A DNA stretch of 64,000 nucleotides from Adineta steineri (taxonomy: Eukaryota > Rotifera > Eurotatoria > Adinetida > Adinetidae), in assembly GCA_905250115.1 (NCBI GenBank), contig CAJNOI010000011.1, positions 435,550-499,549 of the forward strand, in the 5' to 3' direction. Under the pieces are notes generated by a model. It ran no database searches and had not been told where the DNA came from. It was given only the letters and a program-made list of their open reading frames with translations. Below, in pieces: positions 9,124 to 20,600 of this stretch (positions within the stretch are counted from its first letter, which is position 1; each line of letters opens with the position of its first letter). The position numbers and the translations under genes are program-made.

Positions 9124-9585
9124 ATGATAAATGACAAAATGACTTGCTCTCATATCATAATATGGTTGGATGCGAATGCAAATGATGGTATCAGTAGTTT
9201 TCGTACAAAACTAACTGAGGATTCTTCTCAACATGTCAAAATCTTTGTTGATGCCAATCAATGTGTTACATTTATTCAAACAAATGCTAATCAAAAGATT
9301 TTTTTCATTCTTTCTGGTTCATTTGGTTCAAAAGTGGTACCATTAATTTATGATTGTGAACATATATATCAAATATATATATATTGTAGTTCAATTGCTA
9401 AGCATACTAGTTGGGCCATAGATTATACTGACAAAATATTAATGTTCGAACATGAAAATGATTTATTTGAAAGACTTTTCAAAGAAATCGAAGCATATTT
9501 ACATCAACAAGCCGAACAATATCTCAAACAAGCTGATCTTTGTAAAGATCGTGCACAACTATTTAAACAAGAACCATGTGGATAA
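9124..9585 (+). CDS. free-standing copy of the ART-TPR N-terminal domain
   Basis: A 153-aa intronless frame. It aligns by eye to residues about 31-150 of the ART-TPR protein at 38233: HIIIWLDANAND matches YLLIWVDASID, VKIFVDANQCV matches VKLCTEPDQCI, FFILSGSFGSKVVP matches VFVITSGSLGQHLVP, and QIYIYCSS matches AIYIFCGN. Alternating hydrophobic strands with helices suggest a Rossmann-like or receiver/TIR-like alpha/beta fold, which is inference. The C-terminal 35 residues are a charged, Gln-rich helix (EAYLHQQAEQYLKQADLCKDRAQ). The ART and TPR parts are absent. It may be a partner or regulator of the full-length proteins, or a relic; the uninterrupted frame argues for a real gene. Confidence 0.6.
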   Translation: MINDKMTCSHIIIWLDANANDGISSFRTKLTEDSSQHVKIFVDANQCVTFIQTNANQKIFFILSGSFGSKVVPLIYDCEHIYQIYIYCSSIAKHTSWAIDYTDKILMFEHENDLFERLFKEIEAYLHQQAEQYLKQADLCKDRAQLFKQEPCG

Positions 9586-10714
9586 AATTCATGAGTTTTT
9601 ATTGATAATTATTTGAAACTCTACGACATATAAACATATTTGCATGTAGTTATTGAACATAATTGTTAGTAGTAAACATTTTAATTATCTCTAAAACAAT
9701 CTTTCAGATAGTGAAACAATATGCAACTGACAATTTTATTCAATGACTGAAATTGAATGTATTTATATGGCGTAGATAATCACACGCATTAATATCTTTG
9801 AATAATAATCAAGAGGTCATTTTACTTCAATTATTGATCAATAAAAACAATCATTAAATTAATAATAGCAATTTCTTTTATCTTATTTTTCAATCTTTCG
9901 AAAAGTAACAATACGGAAAATATGCAATAAAAGGAAAGAAAGTTTCTCAAAATAAATCTCGATCGCATATATACAACTAATTGTATTAAGCTGTTAAGTC
10001 ATTAACAAGTTGCTCTCATCATCACGATATGGTAACTAATTCAGTCAGAGATCATACCACATAGTAACCATTTAACTACTTAAAATATGTTGTTGTATGG
10101 GAACCCAAACACATTCCAAGGAGGAAACAGTGAGTGAAATCCAAGACTAAAGTCTTCGTTGTCATTTATTTTATATTCCATCCAGATTTATTATCAAACA
10201 TAAAGTATTCCAGTGTGGGTATGAGTGCTGGGTGAATATCGTATCCACATCCACACCCACCCTCAAGATGGTTTAGCTAATCTATTTCGATATCTTATAG
10301 TATTCTCTGCGAAACACCTAAGTGTGATGATCACTAAAAAAATGAGAAATCATTGTAAGATATCTATTTAAACAATTTCTCTCTTACTCTGGACCTGAGA
10401 TCAGAAGACTTTAATTAACTTTTGTACATTATAAAATAAATTATAATTCATCATATATTTAATGTATCTAAGTTGAACAATACATGAGAAATAAGTGGTT
10501 CTTCTTTTCATTTAGTTCTTATTAATGATGAATACTCATTGATTAATTCAACTAGATCATGTTTTGATAGCATATCGGTATATATATCGCAGTTTTTCAA
10601 CTTTTTCTTCATCATACGAGGCCTCGTTCAAGACTACTACAGTTCAATTCCATACAAGTTATTCTTCTTCTTTTATGGCATGGAACTCTATCGTAAAGAA
10701 TTAGAAAAGTAAAT
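9586..10714. other. intergenic interval with one telomere-like hairpin
   Basis: Non-coding AT-rich sequence apart from the hairpin at 10211-10268. Confidence 0.5.
10211..10268. repeat. telomere-like hairpin element, copy 5
   Basis: Reads 'cagtgtgggtatgagtgctg', then 'ggtgaatatcgtatcc', then 'acatccacacccaccctcaag'. The middle part matches the loop of the copy at 33862 ('gctaggcgaatacagtatcc'), so this is the same family, although the left CTTGAGG terminus is missing. Confidence 0.7.
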
Positions 10715-10884
10715 ATGTCCGAGAAGATCATTTATACACATACATATGTATGTGTATTACTTTATCAGGTGGCTCTGTCCATTACATTTTTATTATTTAC
10801 AGACTTGTTGTCTGTACGCGCGCGTGAGTTACTACAAACTAGAATTAATTCAAAAAAAAGTGAACAAAACTTTCTTTTATTTCT
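10715..10884 (-). repeat. 3' flank shared with the intact ART-TPR gene
   Basis: The reverse complement of this stretch matches 40327-40505 downstream of the intact gene. Both have 'gttcact', then 'gaattaattct', 'ttgtagt', 'cgcgcgcgtaca', and a small hairpin (acagacaacaagtctgt here, acagagagcaactctgt there). Both continue with 'aataaaaa', 'gtaat', 'gataa', 'gtaata'. The duplication that made the two genes therefore included at least 170 bp of 3' flank. Confidence 0.75.
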
Positions 10885-12819
10885 CTATTGTTTATTCTTT
10901 ATGATTTCTTTTACAATTTCAATATTCCCTTTCACACCTTTGATATGAGGATGACTTGGAGGTAATGCACGTTGCCATATGTTCAGAGCACGTTCAAAAT
11001 ATGACAGTGCCTTCGAATAATCTTTCATGTTGTTATACACCAAACCAATGTTGTTGTATGAAATAGCTAAATCAGGATGATTTGAAGGAAGAGTTTTTTG
11101 TTTAATTTCAAATGCTTTTTCGTGAGATGAAAGCGCTTTTGAGTACTCTCCCGACTTGCTATACACACTACCGATGTTGTTGTATGATGTAGCCAATAAA
11201 GGATGATTTGAAGGAAGAGTTTTTTGATAAATTTCAAGTGCTTTTTCGTAAAATTAAAGTGCTTTTGAGTAGTCTCCCATGCTGACATACACACTACCGA
11301 TGTTGTTGTACGAAGTAGCCAAATAAGAATGATTTGAAGGAAGAGTTTTTTGATAAATTTCAAGTCCTTGTTAGTAATACCAAATAGCCTTCTCATAATC
11401 ACCCTGGCCATCTTTGACATATCCCAGACAACCATAATAAAGCGCTTTTTCACTCTCATCAGTTGCCTGTTCGAGTAATACATTATAAAGTTCTTCTGCT
11501 TTATTAAATTGGCCAATTTGAACCAATAATCTACCCAATCTCGGCCATCCAGTACCATCTACTTCTTCTCGTATCCGATCAGTAAGTAATCGTAGTTGTT
11601 GATCGTCATCCGACGTTAATTGCAGTTCCACTTGATAAAGTTGATTCTTATTGTCTATTTGTTTAATTTTATTCACTCGAAACACGGTGTGCATTGAGAA
11701 AAGAATTTCTTCTTCTTCTTTAAAATAACTCTCTTCTTTAATCAGTGCAAATGGTGTTGATTTCAAGCAAGGATCAATGGACATTATAAAGAGAATGCCA
11801 ACCATATCTGATTTTGATGAAGCACGTTGAGCAAATTCGAGGGACACTTCTTTATCTGTACTGGTGGACAAGAAGTTGTTAAATGACATGAGTCCGCCTT
11901 TTGCTTTCTGCAGTTTTTCAAAGTTTGATTTCATAAGACCTTGTCCTCGATAAACTATAAAAGGTTTTCGTCCATAACTATTGACTTGTTATTCGTACAG
12001 TTGTTGAATTTGTGTATGTACATCACGTAGAAAGAAGCCCATATTAATGATTGTATCGGCATTCATGATTCGAAGTGCTTGATTGAGCATTTTGTAGGTA
12101 AAACACTCACGTGTATACCACCATATTGCTTTTTCTGGACGATAATCACGTTCAAATTAATTAATCACTTGTAATTCAACTGGATTGCCAGTAAAAACTT
12201 GACGGCAACAAGCTGCTAAGTCCTTGATTGCATTGCGATTATACTTGATATCAAGGAGAATCTCCTTGAATAGTTGTGTATACATAAAAGTTGGCTCCAA
12301 CTGATTTAAATTATCAGTTGAAACCATTTCATTTACTGTAAGAAAACTTACAGCAATTGAATCTTGGTCACATTGCTTAACAGCCAATTGTAATGCTTGA
12401 CATATTTCTTTGATGTTTGTATGGACACCTTTGATTTTTGTCCAGTTTTGAGTCCAATCCTCATGTCTGGATTTGTTGCCACAAAAGATGTAAATGGCAT
12501 CTAGCTGTGGCATGCCATGAATTTTAGGAACCAGATGTTGGCCCAATGAACCTGATGTTATGACAAAGGCTTGTTGCTTGTCAACCGTGTTGAGTGCTTC
12601 GATGCACTGATCCGACTCCGTGCATAATTTGACATCGTTGACCACATTCTTCAATTGAACCAGTGTATTCTGGCAGTCCTCGTCTTCTTGGTCGATGCTG
12701 TTATCTACCCAGATGAGAAGGTAGTTTGGTGCCATACGTTGTCGTGGATGGCGAATACTTGATGGTGCTGTTGATCTGGATGATGTAGCAGCATTTTGAT
12801 TGGATTTTGATCCGCTCAT
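10885..12819 (-). pseudogene. ADP-ribosyltransferase-TPR protein with four in-frame TAA stops
   Basis: Same architecture and reading frame as the intact paralogue at 38233-40326. It has the N-terminal alpha/beta domain (NYLLIWVDNSID, ITSGSLGQHLVP), an R-S-E ART domain (YRGQG, LSTSTDKE, EEEEILFSMHT), and 42-residue kinesin-light-chain-type TPRs (repeats of TLPSNHP.LA.SYNNIG). The frame is broken by four stops, all TAA: at 12159-12157 (Glu codon in the paralogue), about 11992 (Gln codon), 11373-11371 (Glu codon) and about 11255 (Ser/Leu codon). No frameshift is seen over 1.9 kb. TAA is used as a normal terminator by nearby genes, so reassignment is unlikely and this is a recent pseudogene. The ART triad residues themselves are intact. 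Confidence 0.85.
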
Positions 12820-14604
12820 TTTGATCTTGTGATAACTTGTTGTTGAAGGTGAACGTGTCAGTAGATACTGTTGTTTGAATGAAAAGAAAGATCACCGTTC
12901 GTCTTTATATAGGCAGTGACTTATTTTTTCTCGATTTTTCGGCGACTTTGAATGTTCGCGTGTTTTTGTTGCCGCTCAAGGACAAACTTCATCTGGTTAC
13001 GTTTGAAAATAGTATTGTGCAAAGCAAAAAACGGATCAGAACAAACAAATTTGTTGGTAATGTTATGAAAAGAACGAACGAAACAGGAGTCAACAATCAC
13101 ATTCATTCTATTGTTATTCTTTCCAACTTATTCTTGCTTCTGTCTACACCACTACTGTAGTTTGCCAATGTGTAGGCGACACTTTTTCATCGAATATAGG
13201 TAGAAAGAGAAATACAATTTTTTCGCCGAATTATTTTTTCTTTTACACTCTTTTGTCAGACATCATATTAATGTTTGATAAATGTATGAAATTTATTATA
13301 ACGAAACTAATGAAACGAGCTTTGTGAAATTTTATACACGGAGCATGCTTTAAGCAATATGACAATGATTGAAAAAACACTGTACACTTAATATTAATGA
13401 AAGTAAGATCAAAGAAACTTCTCTAACTTATCTAATTTACTGCAGATAATAAAATTCATTATGACAATGGGATATTGTAAGAACTTTTTTGGTTTCTGTT
13501 GGAAAAAAGGAAGTGTTTGATTGAAAATAGCTTTCAAAAAGCACAAAAATATTAAGAAATTTTTTCATAAGTTGAGTATGAAATACTATTGTTGAACAAA
13601 ACAGAAATAATTTTGTAATCATAAGGGTGCAAATGGCTATTTCAATTGTTGATAGCAATTGAAAAAATTAACTTTCTCAAAAAATGAGATGTTGAGGAAC
13701 TCTATATACTTTACATGTAATGAAAATTTATTTTCATATTCAAATAAATAATTTATGAAATGATTTCTTTATCAAATAATGTGCCGTTTATTGTTTTTTA
13801 TACACCAGAACAATTATTTAAGACGACACGGATGATTTTGTTGTAGTAAATAGTGTATATATAAATGGTGGTAGAATTCATCCTATTCTAGTTGGAAAAA
13901 AAAGCAGAAGTAGAAAGAAATATGGAAATGCTCTTGTAACAGTATATATGTTATGCATCACTAGACTGATGTTCATTACAAGTCACATTGCATGAAAATC
14001 TTTGAAGAAAAATATTATCAATAGTAACGATATAAGACGCAAATAATTTCTTTTTGTTTAAATCTAAAAACAAAAAGCCATTATTAAGAATAGTCATGTG
14101 GCTTCTTTTGATTTTAAATCGTTCCGCGAAAAGCAACTGTAATGATGATCTTTAGTTAGCCGTTTAAAATGCAAATATAAGGAGAAAAAAGTACATTGAC
14201 AACGAAACAAACAAACGTTAATACAGTTTTATTATTCTTACCATTTTATCTTGAGGGTGTGGGTGTGGGTGTGGGTGAAGAAGAGTAGTCACACCTACAC
14301 TCTCAAGAAATTACTCATCTTTCTTCAGTCATAATTGAGAAATTGATACGGGTAGTTTCATTTCATATTCGGCAAAAAGCGTTTTTTTATTTTCAACTTT
14401 CAAAACACAAAAAAAAAAAAGAGAATGACAAATCATTAAAAAAGAAAACAATCAACATAAACTATGTTGTAACGCAAAAAATTTCAAGCGAAACAACATG
14501 CTACACAACAAGCACATACAACAAATAAAGAAGAAATAAGCCTAAATATTTGCTAGTTAATCAAGTATCACTGACGCTTTTATGAAAACAAAAAAAGATC
14601 AGTT
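12820..14604. other. intergenic interval
   Basis: AT-rich, no coding pattern. The only structured sequence is the hairpin at 14250-14307. Confidence 0.5.
14250..14307. repeat. telomere-like hairpin element, copy 6
   Basis: CTTGAGGGTGTGGGTGTGGG is followed by one more GTGTGGGTG unit, a 16-base spacer, and 'cacacctacactctcaag'. The outer CTTGAG/CTCAAG are perfect inverted repeats and the left arm holds three clean TGTGGG units. It lies about 300 bp downstream of the PARP stop codon. Confidence 0.8.
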
Positions 14605-17600
14605 TTAACGACGAAATTGCACAAGATAACGTAAAGCTACTTGTGATTCATCATATACAATATATTCATTATAATTAAGACCATAAAAACCAACTTTAAT
14701 ATCTGTATTATCGATCATATTACCAAGTGGCATACGAACACCATAATTTCGTGTAACTGTATATCGTGGATCAGGTATAAGTCGACCAGTACCTTTACGA
14801 CTTTGAAATTGATTTAAATCAAGTTGTTTTGTACCATCATCACCATCATCATTATTTAAACCCATTTCTTTAATTTCACCTAAAGCAACTTCACATAATA
14901 TCATAAAACAACGTTCACCACCACCATCATTCTGTTTTACACCTGAACAATAACCAAGACTTTTTGCAAATGTATCTGCTGTATAAATTCCCTATTATAC
15001 AAAACAAAATTTAATAGAATACAAATCTAAATTTTTTTTACATACTTTTCCAAATAAACTTCCACTTGCCATAGCAGCTAATGGTCCAACAAGAAGTCCT
15101 CTTGTAAGTATACTAATTAAATTACAAATATTAGTACCATGCCATAATAAATAATGATTATCAAGATTCGATTTATATAAACGTTCATCCTCGTTTGGAC
15201 GTGCAATTTTAAATATTTGTTCAACTTGTATACTTGATGCACTTGCCCATATATAACGTAAAATTAATTGTGAATCAATATCATCTTTATTCATAGCTTC
15301 AAATTGACAATTGATTGATTTATATAAATAATCTAATGGTGAAATTGTTTTTAAATTAGCTTGTGCACCTAAAAGTATTTTATAGGATAATTCAAGTTCA
15401 AGTAAATCATCAAGTATTTTTTCTTGTTGTTTAAGTTGACCTTCATTATCAATAATAGGTAATTTTTCATCCGCATAACCTCGTAATGGTATTATTGTAT
15501 AATATTCATTGGTATGTTTATAAATCGAATCTAAAATAGTTTTAAATTGATTTTGTTGTTCAATTGTTTTTCCTCGTTGTATTGCTAAAGTTAATTCTTG
15601 TTTTTTCTCAATATTATTTTTTAATTCAATTAATAAATCACGTGCTTTTTGTAATGTTTCACGTTTTAATTGTGATACAGGCATCCATTCAATATCTAAT
15701 TGTGTTTTATCAATATTTAAACGTATAGCTTGACGATTAATTAATGTTTTAAGAAAATCTTTAAATATGGATGAATGAAGTTTGGATGATATATGTTCAG
15801 TTTGTAAACGTTCAAAATCAATTGGTACATTTGAATACTTATGTAGTTCACGTTCATTTAATTTAATTAATGTATATTTTTTTGGTTTAATTTCAAATTG
15901 ATTTGTATCTTTCCATGCATTACCAGTTTTTTCACGAAAAACTTTTAAGAATTCTTTTCGACATTCATCTAATGTTGAATATGGTGTTAACTGATATTGA
16001 CCTTCAGCATCACCAATACGTCCCCAACGTGTAAAAAGAAAATATAAATTATTTTTACTTTTATGTTTTATTATTTGCATACGATAAAAATTATATAAAC
16101 CAACAATACCATAATTAACATCAGTTTTTGTTAAACGTACATCATAGGGTTCATTTTTGTCTGTATCAATTAAAACTTCACCTGTAACACTCATACCAGA
16201 TAAATGATCAACTTGATAGGCAGTATTTTGTGTATGTGATGGATGTTTAGAAATATATTTATCAATTAATTGTTGAGCATCAGAATAAAAATCAGGTTGA
16301 TCAAGAAGATTTTTATTTGGATCATTGATATAAAATCGTTCAATGATGGCTTGAGTTGAACCTGTTTCATCATTAATTAATTTTATTAATTCATCACATA
16401 AATGTTGACAACCATTAATAGCACCATATTGTAATGGTGATAAACCAGCAAGATCAAGTTGAGTTATTGATGCACCTGATGAATGAAGTAAACGAAGTAA
16501 TTCAATATTACTTGTATAGGAACCATCAGGAAATGGTTGAACTAAATGATGTATACATGTACGACCAAGTGGATCACTTGCATTTAAATCAATTGTTGAT
16601 GTTACAAGAAATTTCTTGGATTCATCAGTTGATGTTGTTGATGAAGTTGAAATTGGAGCTGCTGCTGCTGCTGTAGCACCGAGAAAAAAATTTGGTGCAA
16701 CCTTTCCCCTACCAGGACGTAGTCCAATATGATGAGCTTGGAAACCTTGAAATGGATCAGATTTTTCTTCTAGAGAATAATCTTTATTGAGAAGTAATTT
16801 GACAATATCAATGTTGTTCTAAAAATTAAAATAGAGAAAAACAAAATGATCATTTCTTTAATTATACCTGTCGAACAGCATGCATAAGTGGTGTTCGTTT
16901 TTCTGCATCTGGAAAATTAACATCCGTATCAAGTTGAAGTAAAAATTTAACAAGTTGAAAATTATTATGAACAATAGCATTTATTAATGGTGATGTTCGT
17001 ATATTAGTTGAATTAGTATCAGATTTCATTGGTGGATAAGATTCATTTGTATCTGATGAATCATTATAACCAAATGATAATGGATTCATTGCTATTTCAT
17101 TTTGATAATTACATAAACAATCTAATTGTTTACCATATATAACTAAAGATTGAATTTCATTTTTCTGAATTTCTGTTTTTGTTGTCCAAAATAATAGACT
17201 AATTGCTGGATTATCATATGTATCAAGTTGATTTAAACTAAATTCTGTTGGATATTTTTCACGTAAGAAAGAAAGAAAAAGAAAATTTTGTTTAACACAT
17301 GCATAATGTATTGGATATGAACCATATTTATCTGATAGATTCCAATCGACATGATATTCATGAATATGTAAAAGTATTTGTTTAAATATATCATTATCAT
17401 ATGAATCCATATTCGCTAATAAATGAAAGAGATTTTGTCGATGAGAATTTTTTCCATGTAAAATAGTTTTATCTTTCAGACGTGATAAAAGACGAAGAAC
17501 AAGATTTAATTTATTCTTTAATATAGCAGCTTCAAGTACTTGTATATAACTTAAATGAAAACGTTCAAGATCATTTAAAATTAATGATAATGCACCTTGC

Positions 17601-20600
17601 CAATCACGTTCAATAATTAAATAAATCAATGAATATTGTTTAAATTGTTTAGGTTTTTTTATATCTGCATATTTCCATATCCATGTCTCTTTATCATTAT
17701 CTTGTTTTAATAATTTATTTTCTGTTGTAGTTATCTGATTTTGTGTAGATTTCAAACGAGGAGTCAATTGTACTCGTTTAGCTCGCATTGGAAAACGGGA
17801 TGGAGTCATAGTTGGAAAAAAGGATGCAGTCATAAATGGACTGTTGTTTTGTTGAGCAGGTTCTGATGATATTTCTTTAATTAATATATTATGCATTTTA
17901 CCAAGATCAATATCAATCGATTGTTGAAGAAATGTTATAAATAAATTGAGATGACCTGATGCAATACAAGTACCAATGATTGAATTCGATAAATTATTTT
18001 CAATTATTAAACTAGCTTTGTGTTGTTGTAAAAGTGTAATACATACAGTAGAACATTTTAACTAAGAGATACAAAAAAAAAGAATCAATAATTTATTCAT
18101 CATAAATAACTTACAACAGCTAAATGTAATGGTGTATTTCCTTCATTATTTTTCGTATCTAATGATTCATATTTCATTGCTTTAAGAATTAAAACACATA
18201 ATTCAACAGGATCATCACCAATATTTTTATTTAAAAAAATATTATGTAATGGTATATTTCCTAATTTATCTTTGATAAGTAAATCACATTTATTATCAAT
18301 TAAGATTTCTTCAACATCAGTTGTTGAATCAATTGCACCTGAATTATGATAAACAGCTATATGTAATGGTGTACGTTCATCTTTTCCTGACATATTTAAA
18401 CTATCAATTTGTTTTAATTTTTCAATAAATAAATTCAATAAATCTAAATATTGATTTGAACGATTTGATGTCGCTAAATAATAATGTATCGCTTGATTTT
18501 GTTGATTATCATGTGCTAATATATGACATTGTTTATGATTTAATAAATCACGTATAATTAATAATGATTGTAATTTACATGCTAAAATTAATGGTGTTTG
18601 TTGACGTTCATTTTCAACAATGGATGTTGATAAATTAATATCACATGAAGATTCTTTCATAAGCATATGTGCTGTTTGATACTCTTGAAGAAATATAGCT
18701 TCAAGTAATGGTGTACGTTGTGTTTCATGATGGAGAACATTTATATTTTTTGTTTTTGTAAGAAAAAGTTCAAGAGGATGTTGACTAGCAAATGAAACAG
18801 TACGTAATAGAGAAAAAATACTAGTTTCTTTAGGTTTTGAAATCTTTTCGTTATCTAAACTATCATCCATAGGTTGACTATTTTCATTGGATTGTTCTTC
18901 ATCATCAATGCTCTGTTCAGTTGTAGACTTTTTTAAATCATTATTTGATCGAATTTCAAGATCTGGATCACATTGAACTGATTCAAGACAATATTCAATC
19001 ATTTGAATAATTGACTGATATTGTTTTTTTAATAGATCTGTACCATCTGCAGACTAAAGACAAAAAAATATATATAAATTTGAGTTTTATTATTAAATTT
19101 GAATTATACTTTATTTGCTAGACAAAATTCATTGAATTTTGATGTACAATAATGAAATGGTGTTCGACCACTATTATCAAACATTTGACTCATTTTCTTA
19201 ATTTCATCATTAATTGGCTATAATAATAATAAAAAGAGAAATTTTATTAATAAAAGAAAACTAATAATCAATTACCAATTTAATTAATGTTTGTATAAGA
19301 TCATATTCATCGCATTTAATTGCAAAATAATGTAATAAATTTTTACCATCATGACTTACATCCGGATTAATTTCAACTTTAGCTTTATTAATTAAATAAT
19401 CAACAAGAAGAAAATTTCCTGCTTCTAATGCAATCATAAGAGCCGATTGAGCTTTATTATTCAATTTATTGGGTTCACATTCATGATCAAAAAGAACTTG
19501 AGCGATTTGAAAGAAATTGTCATGATGAGCTTTTTCATCTTCGCTTTTCTACAAAAACAGAATAGAATTAAAATTAAAATAATTCATCTTCTATCTTACC
19601 TCATAATGTATATTTTGTCCTGATATATTGCTTGCCAAATAATGAAACTAAGCAACAAAAAAATTATACAATTAAATTTTCATTTATGACTTACTGCATT
19701 ATTTCCATTCGAATCAACACATGTACAATCAGCTTTATGTTTTGTTACAACATAATCTAATTGTTGTACAGATGATGATGATACATCTAATCCAACAGTT
19801 AACATAACTAATGTTAATCCATCATCAGTTTTAAAATTAATATCAACATGATGATCTGTTAAAAGATAATCACAAATTCCATAATGTCCTTTTAAAAATC
19901 CAGCTGCTAAACAAGTTGTTTGCCACGAATTAACACAATTTACATTTGCTCCAGCTTCAATTAATAAACGTACACAAAAATACCAGCCATATGCAATACC
20001 ATAATGTAATGCTGTATTTAATGATGAATCACAAACATTTGCATTGGCACCCATACGAAGTAAATGTGAAACAATATGAGCATTACCACACATACAAGCA
20101 TGAATAAGTGGTGTACGTTTAAAACGATCACGTGCTTCAACTCTAGCACCATTTTCAATTAAATGTACAACAATTTTTAAATAACCTTTTTGACATGCTA
20201 ACATCAATGGCGTTAATTTTCCTGACGATGTACTAGTTGGTGCATCAACATTGGCACCAAATTCAAGTAAAACTTTGACACATTCTAAATGATTATTAAC
20301 AACAGCTAAATGAAGTGGATAGAATCGTGTTTTATTTAAACGATTTATAGATGCAAGACCAAATTTTTGATGAACTATTTGATCTTCAGCATCATTTGAT
20401 TCCGCCTTTTCTTTAGCTGTACGTAATAAAATCTCAGCATTTATTGCTCGACCATACATAGCAGCAATATGTAAAGAAGAATTACCACCACGATCAACAT
20501 CATTAAAATTCACTTGTCTATAGTAGCAATAAAGAAATCATATATATATGAAATTTTCAAAATTTTTTACTTTGATAAAAGAAATTCAAGTGGTTCTGGT

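Noticed and set aside
10885-12819. Possible recoding of TAA as a sense codon
   Set aside because: TAA serves as the true terminator of the Wnt, NDPK, PARP, eL8, TFIIF-beta and small ART-domain genes in the same window.
16434-16676. Plus-strand frame opposite the PARP gene
   Set aside because: Lies wholly within a well-supported minus-strand PARP exon (16818-15046).
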